Shown: positions 54,057-63,270, counted from the stretch's first letter. The stretch is DNA of 64,000 nt from Streptomyces cavernae (GCF_004023625.1 NZ_RPDJ01000008.1:295442-359441), one strand, 5' to 3'. Made by a program: numbers and translations. The notes: generated by a model not told the origin, from the sequence alone.

Positions 54057-55636
54057 CGTGTGGCGCTCCTCAGCAGGATGTCGACGGTCCGTCGGGGTGG
54101 GTGGGGGCTGCGCATGGTGGTGTGCAGGAGGGCCGCCCAGGTGGCGGTGTCGGTGAAGTCGCGGCCCCCGGCCGGGATGACGTCCATGACGACGCGGTCC
54201 GGGCGCAGCAGAACGGCGTCGGCCCGGCCCGCGCGCAGCCAGGCGGCGAGCGTGCCGTCGTCACCGATGCCGGTCACGGGGATCGCACGGCCGCCGATCG
54301 CGTGGGCGAGGGCGTTCAGCGAGGGCCAGGGCACGGTGGCGGTCAGGATGGTGAAGTCGTCGCCGAGCAGCTCGTCGAGGCGGGTGCGCCGTCCGTCGTC
54401 GGTGATCCACGGCTGCGGGCAGTGGGTGCCCACCAGGCCCCTGCGGATGCCACGTCGGACGAGGGGCCCGGCGGTCAGGGGCGGGCTGAGGTCGCGGCCG
54501 GCCGCCGCGGTCAGGCCAGGTATGCGGCAGGCCGCGGCCAGGAGCCTGCGGCGCAGTGCGGCGGCGCCGTCCTGGCCGCCGGTCATGGCCCAGCCCATGG
54601 CGACCGCGAGCCGGATCACATGCCGGGCGTGCGGCTTGCGTTCGCTCTCGTAGGTGTCCAGCAGCCGCTCGTCACCGCCCTGTTCGAGGACGCGGGCGAG
54701 CTTCCAGGTCAGGTTGTAGGCGTCTCGCAGACCCGAACACAGCCCCTGCCCGACGAACGGAGGCGTGAGGTGGGCGGCGTCACCGAGGAGGAAGACCCGT
54801 CCGCTGCTCCAGCGGTCGGCGACACGCGCCCGGAAGGTGTACTGCGCCTCGCGGACGATCTCGAAGTCCCCGTCGTAGGAGGGCGGCAGCCAGGGCGCGA
54901 CCAGGTCGCGGACCGGTTCCTCGGCGTCCCCGAGCCGGAACTCCCAGCGGTAGCGGTCCTCGCCGACGCGCATGAAGGTCGCCGGGCGGTGCGGGTCGCA
55001 GACCTGGTCGACGCCCTCCCAGCAGCGGACGTCGGCCTTCGTGCGGACATCGATGACGGTCCAGGATTCTTCGAAGCGCAGATCCTCCCATACGGCGCCG
55101 ATGGCGTCGCGGGTGAGGCTGTTGGCGCCGTCACAGCCGAGGACCGCGTCGGCCCGCAGCAGGTGTTCGCCCTCGTCGTCGCGGTAGGTCACCCGGACCG
55201 GACCGTCGCCGTCCTGCTTGACGCCGACGACCTCCACCCCACCGCGTAGTTCGCACTCCGGGTGCCGGGCGAGGGCGTCGCGCAGCAGTCGCTCGAGCTC
55301 GGGCTGGTCGAACATGCTGGTCTGCGGGTAGCCGTGGTGGCCGTGCTCGCTGCGGCGGAACTCGGCCATCACCCGGTGCCGGGCGTCCAGCAGCCGTAGC
55401 CCGTTGGCCGGGCGGGCGATCGCGGCGAACTCCTCCGCCACGCCCGCGGCCAGGAGGATCCTGCGGACCTCGTCGTCGGTGGCGACGGCGCGCGGGAGCG
55501 GGTAGACGTCCCGGTGACGTTCCAGGACGATGGTGTGGACTCCGCGCCGGGCGAGGAGGAGGGCGGCGGTCACGCCCACCGGCCCGGCGCCGATGATCAC
55601 CACGGGTACGTCTGCCCCGGTGCGTTCGACGGTCAT
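54053..55636 (-). CDS. mhpA: FAD-dependent phenolic hydroxylase (MhpA-type)
   Basis: A 527-residue class A flavin monooxygenase resembling 3-(3-hydroxyphenyl)propionate hydroxylase. Motifs: VVIIGAGPVGVTAALLLARR (FAD loop), CDGANSLTRDAIGA (DG motif), and VFLLGDAAHLTPPFVGQGLC (GD motif). It adds a hydroxyl next to an existing phenolic group to make a catechol. It overlaps both neighbours by ATGA and so is translated within the operon with the FAH-fold and extradiol dioxygenase genes. The exact substrate is unproven; the phenylpropionate assignment rests on family resemblance. Confidence 0.8.
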   Translation of the reverse strand: MTVERTGADVPVVIIGAGPVGVTAALLLARRGVHTIVLERHRDVYPLPRAVATDDEVRRILLAAGVAEEFAAIARPANGLRLLDARHRVMAEFRRSEHGHHGYPQTSMFDQPELERLLRDALARHPECELRGGVEVVGVKQDGDGPVRVTYRDDEGEHLLRADAVLGCDGANSLTRDAIGAVWEDLRFEESWTVIDVRTKADVRCWEGVDQVCDPHRPATFMRVGEDRYRWEFRLGDAEEPVRDLVAPWLPPSYDGDFEIVREAQYTFRARVADRWSSGRVFLLGDAAHLTPPFVGQGLCSGLRDAYNLTWKLARVLEQGGDERLLDTYESERKPHARHVIRLAVAMGWAMTGGQDGAAALRRRLLAAACRIPGLTAAAGRDLSPPLTAGPLVRRGIRRGLVGTHCPQPWITDDGRRTRLDELLGDDFTILTATVPWPSLNALAHAIGGRAIPVTGIGDDGTLAAWLRAGRADAVLLRPDRVVMDVIPAGGRDFTDTATWAALLHTTMRSPHPPRRTVDILLRSATR

Positions 55637-56595
55637 GTGCGGCTCACTTCGGGGTTTGGTTGCGCGTCCGTGACGGGGGTTCGCTGCTCGCCGAGGTCGA
55701 TCCGCCCGTCCGGGGTCGCGATCGTCGCGGTGATCAGGTCACCGGCGTGCAGGTAGTGCGGGTTCTTCGCCTGGGACTTGAAGAACGCCTTCCACTTCAC
55801 GGCGGGCGGCAGCAGCGCGCCGATCTTCTCGACCGGCTTGGGCGGGGCCTTGAGGGCCGTGCCGCCGGGCGTGCCGGTGAGCAACAGGTCGCCGGGGTCG
55901 AGGGTCTGGAAGCGGGCCAGCAGAGTCAGGGCCTGCGTCGGGCGGACGATCATGTCGGCGAGCGTGCGGTCCTGGCGCAGTTCGCCGTTGACGGACAACT
56001 CCAGCCGCAGGTTGAGGAGATGGGCGAAGTCCTCCGGCTCAAGCAGCGCGAGGTAGGGGCCGGTCGGCGTGAAGGTGGGGTAGGACTTGCTCTCGTAGAA
56101 CTGGGTCTTGGTCAGCTGGATGTCACGAGCGCTGATGTCGTTGGTGATCACGAGCCCGGCGACGTACGACGGCAGGTCCCGCTCCTCGACGACGGTGCCG
56201 ACGGGCAGGGGCGCGCCCATGACGAGCCCGAGTTCGATCTCGTAGTCGAGGAACTTGACGTGGGAGGGCCGGACGACGGCGTCGCCGGGGCCGCTGACCG
56301 AGCCGGACGCCTTGCGGAAGAAGGCGGGCGGGATGTCGCCGGTGAAGCCCGAGTCGCGGGCGTGGCTGCGGTAGTTGACCATCTGGGCGACCACCCGGCA
56401 GGGGGTGGTGATCGGTGAGAGGGCGACCAGGTCGGCAAAGGGCGTGCCCGTGTCGGCCGAGAGTCCCGCCTCTCGTACGGCGTCACGGTCGGCGATCAGT
56501 TCGGCGGTGGTGGCGGCCTTGGTGTCGACGGGGACGGCCCGGTCGCCGCGGACGACCCACCATCCATCGGTGGTGCGCAGGACGTTCGTACTCAT
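55633..56595 (-). CDS. Fumarylacetoacetate-hydrolase-fold enzyme
   Basis: A 320-residue FAH-superfamily enzyme. The metal ligands appear in DYEIELGLVMG (two Glu) and ITNDISARDIQ (Asp); FQTLDPGDLLLTGTPGGTAL is the C-terminal signature. In meta-cleavage operons such enzymes hydrolyse or hydrate the ring-opened product. ATG 56595 follows AAAGG. It lies between the extradiol dioxygenase (29-base gap) and the hydroxylase (overlap). Confidence 0.85.
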   Translation of the reverse strand: MSTNVLRTTDGWWVVRGDRAVPVDTKAATTAELIADRDAVREAGLSADTGTPFADLVALSPITTPCRVVAQMVNYRSHARDSGFTGDIPPAFFRKASGSVSGPGDAVVRPSHVKFLDYEIELGLVMGAPLPVGTVVEERDLPSYVAGLVITNDISARDIQLTKTQFYESKSYPTFTPTGPYLALLEPEDFAHLLNLRLELSVNGELRQDRTLADMIVRPTQALTLLARFQTLDPGDLLLTGTPGGTALKAPPKPVEKIGALLPPAVKWKAFFKSQAKNPHYLHAGDLITATIATPDGRIDLGEQRTPVTDAQPNPEVSRT

Positions 56596-56624
56596 GTCAG
56601 TGCCTTTGTGAGGGGGTTGGGGGT

Positions 56625-57770
56625 TCAGGACATGGCGGCCTTGAGCAGGCCCAGCAGGCGCCCCCGGTCGATCTCGTTGTCACCGCGCAGGGCCTGGATG
56701 ACATCGCGGACCCGCTGTGGGGAGGGGCTCGTGCCGAGGAAGTCGCGGGTGGCGGGCGGACCCCACTGGGCCAGCCCGCTGGTCGACATGGGGGCCCAGC
56801 CGGGCTCGACGTCGCAGGAGAAGAGATCGCCGTCGGCGAAGTGCTCCAGCATGAAGTGGTCGGGGTCGCGCCAGTAGTCGAAGAGCTGGCTGCCCTGAAT
56901 GTGCCGGCCGATGCCCCAACTGCGCTGGTAGCCACGCTCCTTGAGGTACTCTCCGCCGGCGGCGATCGAGTCCAGGTCGGTGACCTGGTAGGCGGAGTGG
57001 ACATAACCCGTCCCCGGCCCCAAGTGCATCGCCAGCGTGTGATGGTCGGCCGGCACGCTGCCGAGGTCGCAGCGGATGAACGCCATGACCGGGCCGCGGT
57101 CGCGTTGCCCGTCCAGGAACAGGAAGTCGGACACGATCATGCCGAGGGTGTCCAGGTACCAGTCCAGCGCCCGGGCGAACACCCTCGTCTCCAGCACCAC
57201 ATGCCCCAGCCGCTGGATCCGGGACGGCTCGCGCGGCGGGCGCTGCGTGGCGTTCGTACGGCGGTGGTCCGTGCCGAAGTTGAGCAGCAGCGGACGCTGC
57301 TCGGGCAGCGCCGGCAACTGCTCGCCGCAGTGCACCACCCGCACCGGGAAACCCGAGGGGTCCAGCAGATGGACCGTGCTGCCGCCGCCGGGCACGTCGG
57401 CGTCCCGCACGTCGGAGCCGGTGGCTCGCGCCAGCCGGTCCAGATCGGCCCGCTCGGCCGCGCGGAATGCCGGGCCGATGAAACGGGACGTACGACCGCG
57501 CCGGATCACCGTGCATGGCGTGCCGGCGAAGGTGCCGCGCAGCCACAGCTCGCTCTCGGTGCGTGCGGCGATCTGGAAGCCGAAGTCCCGGGCGAAGACC
57601 TCGGCCCGGTCCAGGTTCGGCTTCTCGAACTCCAGCCAGGCCAGGTCCGCCACCTTGATCACGGGATTGCGGGAACGGTCGGGATGCTCGCCGCGTAGGG
57701 CGCCGTGTTCGCTGTGCAGGTCCTGGTGGGGCGTCTTGAGGTAAGGCCCGTGGACGCGGGTTTCAGACAT
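56625..57770 (-). CDS. Extradiol (catechol) dioxygenase, VOC type
   Basis: A 381-residue two-module vicinal-oxygen-chelate dioxygenase. The catalytic module (about 205-345) shows LGHVVLETRVFARALDWYLD (His), DHHTLAMHLGPG (His) and DHFMLEHFADGD (Glu), the Fe(II) triad of type I extradiol enzymes. It opens the catechol ring made by the hydroxylase. ATG 57770 has GGAGGG five bases upstream. It is the first gene of the operon, divergent from the TetR gene. Confidence 0.85.
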   Translation of the reverse strand: MSETRVHGPYLKTPHQDLHSEHGALRGEHPDRSRNPVIKVADLAWLEFEKPNLDRAEVFARDFGFQIAARTESELWLRGTFAGTPCTVIRRGRTSRFIGPAFRAAERADLDRLARATGSDVRDADVPGGGSTVHLLDPSGFPVRVVHCGEQLPALPEQRPLLLNFGTDHRRTNATQRPPREPSRIQRLGHVVLETRVFARALDWYLDTLGMIVSDFLFLDGQRDRGPVMAFIRCDLGSVPADHHTLAMHLGPGTGYVHSAYQVTDLDSIAAGGEYLKERGYQRSWGIGRHIQGSQLFDYWRDPDHFMLEHFADGDLFSCDVEPGWAPMSTSGLAQWGPPATRDFLGTSPSPQRVRDVIQALRGDNEIDRGRLLGLLKAAMS

Positions 57771-57807
57771 GGTGCCCTCCGAGCAGCATCGCCATAATGA
57801 GGAAATC

Positions 57808-57865
57808 ATCAAGTTTGATATTCGCGTCGTCAAGGTGCTCGCGACAGGAAGTGATGGATTCATCA
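57808..57865. promoter_or_regulatory. Divergent control region with two dyads
   Basis: ATCAAGTTTGAT (57808-57819) and TGATGGATTCATCA (57852-57865) are short palindromes in the AT-richer gap between the TetR gene and the catabolic operon. TTGACG on the minus strand (57833-57828) lies between them and could be the operon -35. Confidence 0.45.
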
Positions 57866-57905
57866 GAACTGCGGGCGTCATCGTCCCGGCGGGTAGACTC
57901 TGCGC

Positions 57906-58541
57906 ATGCCTGCGTCAGCCCTGCCCAGCAACCGGTTCGAGCGGCGTCGTGCCGAGACCCGTCGCGCGCTCATGCACGCCGCCCGGCAGATACTCGCCGA
58001 GACCGGGGACACCGGCGCCAGCATCCAGGCGATCGCCGAGCGCGCCGACGTCGGCTTCGGCTCCTTCTACAACCACTTCGAGTCGAAGACCGAACTGTTC
58101 GAGGCGGCGGTGGTGGATGCCCTGGAGGAGTTCGGCCGGAAATTCGACGAGCGCCTGGCGGAGATCGACGATCCGGCGGAGCTCGTCGCGGCGGGCTTTC
58201 GGCTCAGCGCCCGGATGGCCGATTCCCACCCGGAGTTGATGCAGGTCCTGCGCCGTCGCGGCCTTGGCCACATCCACTCGGACAACGGCCTGACCCGGCG
58301 GGCACTCCGTGACCTCGAGGTCGGCATGGCCTCCGGCCGCTTCAACGCCGCGGACCCGGCGGTCGCCCTGTCCGCACTGGGCGGAACCCTGCTGTCCCTG
58401 GTGGAGCTTAGGTTCGCCCGCCCCGACCTGGACGGCGACGAGGCCGCGGTGAACCTGGCCGAGATGGTCCTGCGCATGCTGGGCGTGCCATCGGACGACG
58501 CCCATGAAGTCGCCCGGCGCCCCCTTCCCGACCCCGCCTGA
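57906..58541 (+). CDS. TetR-family repressor of the aromatic operon
   Basis: A 211-residue TetR regulator: RRRAETRRALMHAARQILAE then IAERADVGFGSFYNHFESKT is the DNA-binding domain, followed by an all-helical ligand domain. Divergent placement next to an extradiol dioxygenase gene suggests that it senses the aromatic substrate or ring-cleavage product. ATG 57906 has weak ribosome pairing (GGGTAGACTC region). Confidence 0.85.
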   Translation: MPASALPSNRFERRRAETRRALMHAARQILAETGDTGASIQAIAERADVGFGSFYNHFESKTELFEAAVVDALEEFGRKFDERLAEIDDPAELVAAGFRLSARMADSHPELMQVLRRRGLGHIHSDNGLTRRALRDLEVGMASGRFNAADPAVALSALGGTLLSLVELRFARPDLDGDEAAVNLAEMVLRMLGVPSDDAHEVARRPLPDPA

Positions 58542-58542
58542 C

Positions 58543-58562
58543 CCACCGCCCCTACGCGGTGG
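58543..58562 (+). terminator. Short hairpin after the TetR gene
   Basis: CCACCGC (58543-58549) pairs with GCGGTGG (58556-58562) around a six-base loop, two bases past the stop. Confidence 0.45.
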
Positions 58563-58617
58563 AGGCCGAGCCCTGCCGGAAGGTGACCGAGCGGCCGGTG
58601 GAGTCGGCCTCGATCCG

Positions 58618-58800
58618 TCACGTGCGGTGATGACGGACCGCAGGCGCAGCCCCCTCGGAAACGTTCTCCAGCGGGACGAGGTCTTCCAGGGGCTTGTTCA
58701 GCAGCGCCGTCAGCGAAGCAAGCAGCTCGCCCCGCACGGCGCGGACATCCGTGAGGGCGATGCGGTTGCCCTCCGCCAAGGCGGACGCGCTCACGGTCAC
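58618..58800 (-). CDS. Possible small protein or remnant (60 aa)
   Basis: A 60-residue frame whose residues ALAEGNRIALTDVRAVRGEL and LLASLTALLNKPLEDLVPLE look like a real amphipathic protein rather than noise, but the GTG start at 58800 lacks a ribosome site and I recognise no family. It lies 18 bases downstream of the hydrolase stop on the same strand, so it could be a coupled small gene or a leftover. Confidence 0.3.
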   Translation of the reverse strand: MTVSASALAEGNRIALTDVRAVRGELLASLTALLNKPLEDLVPLENVSEGAAPAVRHHRT

Positions 58801-58818
58801 GTCGCCGGCGAGATACCG

Positions 58819-59556
58819 CTACGGCGTCACGGCGAGGTCCAGCCCGCTGGGTTCGCCCTCGCGCAGCGACAGGGCCGTGGACACGCTCGGCGGCAGCAGT
58901 CTGACGCCGAGGAAACCGGCGACCAGCCGGGCGGTCGTCGTGTGCCAGACCGTGGCCCGGCGCAGCATGGCGTGGTCGCTGCCCGCGATCTCCATGCGGC
59001 ACACCGGTGTGCCGGCCGCCCTGGCACGTACGGCGAAGTCGTGGGAGGACAGCGGTTCGGTCGTCCGGTCGCGGTCGGAGTGCAGGATCACCGTGGGCGT
59101 ACCGGTCAGCTGGTTCACCGGTTCCCCCGGCGGGCACCACGGGGCGAGGGCCACCACCGACCGCACGGTCGCGTGGCCGCCGAGCCGCAGCGCCGCCCGA
59201 CCGCCCATGGAGTGGCCGACCAGCACCACGGGCACCGGGCCGAAGCGCCGCTCGATCTCTTCCAGCGCGTCCTGGGCGTCGGCCACCGCGTCGGCCCGTG
59301 TCCCGTTCCAGCCCCGGTGCCGGTAGCGGACGTGAGCGGTGGCTATGCCCTGGCCGGCGGTCGCGGCCCGCACCGCGCGGGCGAAGGGCAGCATGCGAAG
59401 CCCCGGGAGGTTCCAGCGCGTCGGCCTGGCGTCGCCGTCCTCCCGGCCGCCGTGCAGGAAGAGGACGACCGCGCCCGTACGGTCCGCCTTCTCGCCGGAC
59501 CCCCCGTCCTTCCCGCCGAGCCCCTCGTCCAGCGTGAGTGCCTGGTGACGGCTCAC
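58819..59556 (-). CDS. Alpha/beta hydrolase (dienelactone-hydrolase-like)
   Basis: A 245-residue soluble hydrolase. VLFLHGGREDGDA is the oxyanion region, VVLVGHSMGGRAALRLGG the nucleophile elbow, HSDRDRTTEP the acid and GSDHAMLRR the His. Substrate unknown; the small size and HSDRD motif resemble BAAT/dienelactone-type esterases. GTG 59556 is preferred because AGGAGG lies six bases upstream; longer in-frame starts run through repeats. Confidence 0.78.
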   Translation of the reverse strand: MSRHQALTLDEGLGGKDGGSGEKADRTGAVVLFLHGGREDGDARPTRWNLPGLRMLPFARAVRAATAGQGIATAHVRYRHRGWNGTRADAVADAQDALEEIERRFGPVPVVLVGHSMGGRAALRLGGHATVRSVVALAPWCPPGEPVNQLTGTPTVILHSDRDRTTEPLSSHDFAVRARAAGTPVCRMEIAGSDHAMLRRATVWHTTTARLVAGFLGVRLLPPSVSTALSLREGEPSGLDLAVTP

Positions 59557-59790
59557 CTCGGTCCTCCTCGGTTCCTCCGGGGCGGTCGCCGTGCTGCCGC
59601 CTCTGCCGGTTGATTCGTTGCCGTACGCCCGGCGGATTGGCCTCCTCCGCCGCATGCTTCCCGTCGGCCCGATCCCGTCGAGACGGGCGAGCCGACTGCC
59701 GAGGCGGGTGATGTCCATGCCGACGGCCGCGGTGCAGGAATCGCACTGGGGCCCGGGACGGCGGTGACGTCGGCGAGCCCGCGATCCTAG

Positions 59791-59942
59791 GATCGGTGAT
59801 CCGGTAGACCCGATCGGTGATCTCGCAGACCCGACCGGTGCCCGGTGTCCGACCGGTGACCCGGTACCCGATCGGTCATCCGTACCCATGGTGGTCCGGT
59901 ACCCGATCGGACGCCCCGCACCCGATCGGTCATCCGGCAACC
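59791..59942. repeat. Degenerate 18-21 bp array of CCCGATCGGT units before cobK
   Basis: About eight units with the core CCCGATCGGT or CCGACCGGT followed by SATCCGKWA fill the 150 bases upstream of cobK, with the last unit 20 bases before its GTG. Each core is itself near-palindromic. A perfect 14-mer palindrome CGATCCTAGGATCG (59782-59795) starts the array. The rest of 59557-59790 shows no gene. Confidence 0.65.
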
Positions 59943-59961
59943 GACGACGGAGGTAAGCCCC

Positions 59962-60711
59962 GTGCACCTGCTGATCCTGGGAGGCACCGCCGAGGCCCGC
60001 CGGCTGGCCGAGGCGCTGGCCGCCGGGCTGCCGGGCCTGCAGGTGACGAACTCCCTGGCCGGACGGGTGGCGGCGCCCCGGCCGGTGCCAGGGGAGGTGA
60101 GGATCGGCGGTTTCGGGGGAGCGGCGGGGCTGGCCCGGTGGCTGGCCGAGCACGGGGTGACCGCGGTGGTCGACGCGACACACCCCTTCGCCGCCACCAT
60201 CAGCGCCAACGCGGCACGGGCCACGGCCGCCGCGGGGGTGCCCCTGCTGGCGTTGCGCCGGCCGGGCTGGACGCCGGGGCCGGGCGACGACTGGCACGAG
60301 GCGGGGTCGATGGCCGAGGCCGCCGAACTCCTGCCGGGGCTCGGCCGCCGGGTCTTCCTCACCACCGGCCGCCTGGACCTCGCAGCGTTCGCCGCACTGA
60401 GGGACCTCTGGTTCCTGGTCCGCTCCGTCGAGCCGCCCGAGCCACCGCATCCGGCGCGCATGCGGACCGTACTGGACCGCGGCCCGTTCACCCTGGACGC
60501 GGAACGGGCCCTGCTGCGCGAGAACCGCATCGACGTGCTGGTCACCAAGGACAGCGGCGGTTCGGCGACCGCCCCGAAACTCACGGCTGCCCGCGAGACC
60601 GGACTACCGGTCGTGGTCGTGCGACGACCCGCGCTCCCGGCGGGGGTGGAGGCGGCGGCGGGACCGGGGGAGGCGGTGGCGTGGGTGCGGAGGCTGTCGT
60701 CGAGCCGGTGA
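59962..60711 (+). CDS. cobK: Precorrin-6A reductase (cobalt-precorrin-6A reductase)
   Basis: A 249-residue NADPH-dependent reductase of the corrin ring in cobalamin synthesis. LLILGGTAEARRLAEALAAG at the N-terminus, VVDATHPFAATISANAA, RVFLTTGRLDLAAFA and VLVTKDSGGSATAPKLTAAR are all CobK signatures. GTG 59962 follows GGAGG at nine bases. It converges on cobH; other cob genes are not in the window. Confidence 0.88.
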   Translation: MHLLILGGTAEARRLAEALAAGLPGLQVTNSLAGRVAAPRPVPGEVRIGGFGGAAGLARWLAEHGVTAVVDATHPFAATISANAARATAAAGVPLLALRRPGWTPGPGDDWHEAGSMAEAAELLPGLGRRVFLTTGRLDLAAFAALRDLWFLVRSVEPPEPPHPARMRTVLDRGPFTLDAERALLRENRIDVLVTKDSGGSATAPKLTAARETGLPVVVVRRPALPAGVEAAAGPGEAVAWVRRLSSSR

Positions 60712-60765
60712 CGGCCCGGACGTGCGCCGCGGGACCTTCAGGAGCCCCACACCTCCCCAGTCTCC

Positions 60766-61407
60766 CTACTCCTCCTCGCTCGCGATCGCGTTGACCGCCG
60801 CCGCCGCGATCGCGCTGCCACCTCGGCGGCCCCGTACGACCAGGTGCTCCAGCCCGGAAGGGTGCCGGGTGAGCGCGTCCTTCGACTCGGCGGCGCCGAC
60901 GAAGCCGACCGGGACGCCGATGACGGCGGCCGGGCGGGGGGCGCCCTCCTCGATCATTTCCAGCAGGCGGAAGAGGGCGGTGGGCGCGTTGCCGACGGCC
61001 ACGACCGCACCCTCCATACGGTCGCGCCACAACTCCAGCGCGGCGGCACTGCGCGTCGTCCCCAGCTGCGCCGCCAGCGCCGGGACTGCCGGGTCCGACA
61101 GCGTGCAGATCACCTCGTTCCCGGCGGGCAGCCGGCGGCGGGTCACACCGCTGGCGACCATCGCCACGTCGCACAGGACGGGCGCTCCGGCGAGCAGGGC
61201 CTCCCGGGCCCGGGCGACCACGCCGGGGGTGTGGGCGAGGTCGCGGACCAGATCGACGATCCCGCAGGCGTGGATCATCCGTACGGCGACCCGGGCGACG
61301 TCGGCGGGCAGCCCGGTGAGGTCGGCCTCGGCGCGGATGGTGGCGAACGACTGGCGGTAGATGGCCGCCCCGTCCTTCTCGTACTCGAACACGGTCGTCT
61401 CACTCAT
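60766..61407 (-). CDS. cobH: Precorrin-8X methylmutase
   Basis: A 213-residue enzyme that moves the C11 methyl to C12 to form hydrogenobyrinate. VRMIHACGIVDL holds the catalytic His; LCDVAMVASGVTRRRLPAGN, APTALFRLLEMIEEG and IGVPVGFVGAAESKDAL are conserved; the ending VRGRRGGSAIAAAAVNAIAS is typical. Length is normal. ATG 61407 starts MSETTVFEYEKDGAAIY; the ribosome site is weak. Confidence 0.9.
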   Translation of the reverse strand: MSETTVFEYEKDGAAIYRQSFATIRAEADLTGLPADVARVAVRMIHACGIVDLVRDLAHTPGVVARAREALLAGAPVLCDVAMVASGVTRRRLPAGNEVICTLSDPAVPALAAQLGTTRSAAALELWRDRMEGAVVAVGNAPTALFRLLEMIEEGAPRPAAVIGVPVGFVGAAESKDALTRHPSGLEHLVVRGRRGGSAIAAAAVNAIASEEE

Positions 61408-61456
61408 CTGCGTCGGGGAGCTCGTGGGCGGCGCCCCGATCGTATAGCAAAGATCA

Positions 61457-61475
61457 TTCGTTATAGTTTCGTTAT
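61457..61475. promoter_or_regulatory. Direct repeats TTCGTTAT in divergent gap
   Basis: TTCGTTAT at 61457-61464 and 61468-61475 (11-base spacing, one helical turn) lie in the unusually AT-rich gap between cobH and the DUF3152 gene. They could bind a regulator of either gene. Confidence 0.35.
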
Positions 61476-61519
61476 CCAATGTTTCGATCCGATCACGCCC
61501 GAATCACGTTCGAACAAGC

Positions 61520-62464
61520 ATGACCGCGCACAAAACAACGCCTTCCCAGCGCAAGGCAACGTCTTCCGACAGCCGTCGCCGACGGGGCCGTTCCGCGTCC
61601 GCTCCGGGGCGGGGCGGGAAAGGTGCCCTGTGGGGAGGCCTGGCCGCGGTGACCGTGCTCGGGGTCGCCGGGGCCGCGGCCGTCGAGTGGTCGCCGCCCG
61701 CTTCCCAGGAGTTACCGGCCGAGGCCGGCTCCACCGAACAGGCCCTGCCCACCGCCCGGGCCGAGCCCACCCCAGAGCCGTCCCTCAGCCCGAGCAGCCC
61801 CAGCCCCTCGGCCTCCGGCACCGCCTCGCCCGGCTCCTCAGCCGGTTCCTCGCCAGGCTCCCCGTCCGGTTCCTCGCCCAGCCGTTCCCGAGTCGCCATC
61901 CCCGCGACCGGACCGGGCACGTTCTCCACGGCGCCGGGTGGCAGCGCCAAGGTGGGCAGGGGCAAGACGCTGCGCTACCGGGTGGACATCGAAAAGGGTC
62001 TCGCTCTGTCCGCGCCGGACGTGGCGGAGGAGGTCGAGCGCGTCCTCGCCGACCCGCGCGGCTGGACGGCGAGCGGCCGCTCGGCGTTCCAGCGGGTCTC
62101 CGGCGGCAGCACCGACTTCGTCGTCAAGCTCGCCACACCCGGCACCGTGGACAAGATCTGTGGCCGGTTCGGACTGAAGACCCGGGGCGAGGTCAACTGC
62201 AACGTCGACAAGAACGTCATGGTCAACCTCAAACGCTGGGAGCTGGCCACGCCCGTCTACGCCAAGGACGTCCCGTCCTATCGGGCGCTGATCATCAACC
62301 ACGAGGTCGGCCACTTCCTCGGGCGGGGCCATGTGGGCTGCCCCGGCCGCGGAAAGCCTGCCCCCGCGATGATGCAGCAGATCAAGGGCATGAACGGTTG
62401 TGTCCCGAACGTCTGGCCGTACGACGCCGAGGGGCGGCTCATCACCGGGCCCGCAGTACCGTGA
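61520..62464 (+). CDS. DUF3152 protein (putative wall-anchored zinc protease)
   Basis: A 314-residue protein: Arg-rich head, one membrane helix (about 38-56, GGLAAVTVLGVAGAAAV), a Ser/Pro spacer (65-125) with SGSSPGS-type repeats, then the DUF3152 domain (about 140-310) starting LRYRVDIEKGLALSAPDVAE. IINHEVGHFLGRGH is a HExxHxxGxxH-type zinc site with Val-Gly between (HEVGHxxGxxH), so it is probably a metalloprotease acting outside the membrane. Cys pairs (ICGRF, VNCNV, HVGCPG, NGCVP) would form disulfides. No clear ribosome site precedes ATG 61520. Confidence 0.82.
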   Translation: MTAHKTTPSQRKATSSDSRRRRGRSASAPGRGGKGALWGGLAAVTVLGVAGAAAVEWSPPASQELPAEAGSTEQALPTARAEPTPEPSLSPSSPSPSASGTASPGSSAGSSPGSPSGSSPSRSRVAIPATGPGTFSTAPGGSAKVGRGKTLRYRVDIEKGLALSAPDVAEEVERVLADPRGWTASGRSAFQRVSGGSTDFVVKLATPGTVDKICGRFGLKTRGEVNCNVDKNVMVNLKRWELATPVYAKDVPSYRALIINHEVGHFLGRGHVGCPGRGKPAPAMMQQIKGMNGCVPNVWPYDAEGRLITGPAVP

Positions 62465-62516
62465 ACCGGGGGCGCGGGCCGACTGGCTCCCCGCCGCTTG
62501 CCCCCCGCCGCAGGGC

Positions 62517-63143
62517 TCAGTGCACCCCGTGCGGGCGGAACTGGACGCTGATGCGGGGGCCGACGGCCTTCTTCGACTTGGGGACCGCGTGCTCCCAGGT
62601 GCGCTGGCAGGAGCCGCCCATCACGAGCAGGTCGCCGTGCCCGAGGGGGCGGCGCAGCGTCTCGCCGCCGCGCCGCGGGCGCAGCGCCAGATCGCGGGGG
62701 GTGCCCAGGGAGAGGATCGCGACCATGGTGTCCTCCTGCGCGCCGCGGCCGGTCCGGTCGCCGTGCCAGGCCACGCTGTCGCGGCCGTCGCGGTAGTAGC
62801 ACAGGCCGGCCGTGCTGAACGGCTCGCCCAGCTCGTCCGCGTAGTGCGCGGACAGCGCGTCCCGGGCCTCGGTCAGGACCGGATCGGGGAGTGCGTCGTC
62901 CTCGCCGTAGAAGGCGAGCAGACGCGGGACGTCCACCTCCCGCTCGTACATCTGGCGTCGCTCGGCCCGCCAGGGCACCTCCGTGGCGAGCCGTGCGAAC
63001 AGCGCGTCCGACCCGTGCAGCCAGCCCGGCAGCAGGTCGATCCACGCCCCGTCGACCAGCGGGGTCCTGCGCAGCTCCCGCAGCGGTCCCAGCCGGACCT
63101 CGTCGGTCTGGTCGAAGAGCGAACCCTGCAAGTTCATGGACAT
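62517..63143 (-). CDS. AlkB-family 2-oxoglutarate/Fe(II) dioxygenase
   Basis: A 208-residue AlkB-like DNA or RNA demethylase. SVAWHGDRTGRGAQED has the HxD iron ligands, CQRTWEHAVPK the distal His, and RISVQFR the 2-oxoglutarate Arg; NLQGSLFDQTDEV is the common Streptomyces start. It removes alkyl groups oxidatively from nucleobases. ATG 63143 or 63137; no ribosome site is evident, so it may be leaderless. Confidence 0.85.
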   Translation of the reverse strand: MSMNLQGSLFDQTDEVRLGPLRELRRTPLVDGAWIDLLPGWLHGSDALFARLATEVPWRAERRQMYEREVDVPRLLAFYGEDDALPDPVLTEARDALSAHYADELGEPFSTAGLCYYRDGRDSVAWHGDRTGRGAQEDTMVAILSLGTPRDLALRPRRGGETLRRPLGHGDLLVMGGSCQRTWEHAVPKSKKAVGPRISVQFRPHGVH

Positions 63144-63270
63144 ACGTGCAGGGTACGCCCGTAATCGAATGAATGTTCAAGCGTGGCTCGTCACCCGGGA
63201 CGCGGTGTCACGGGTGTCGCCATACCGGGTGCCATCCTTTGTTCTCGATGAGTGCCCCGAAGGGCGTACC

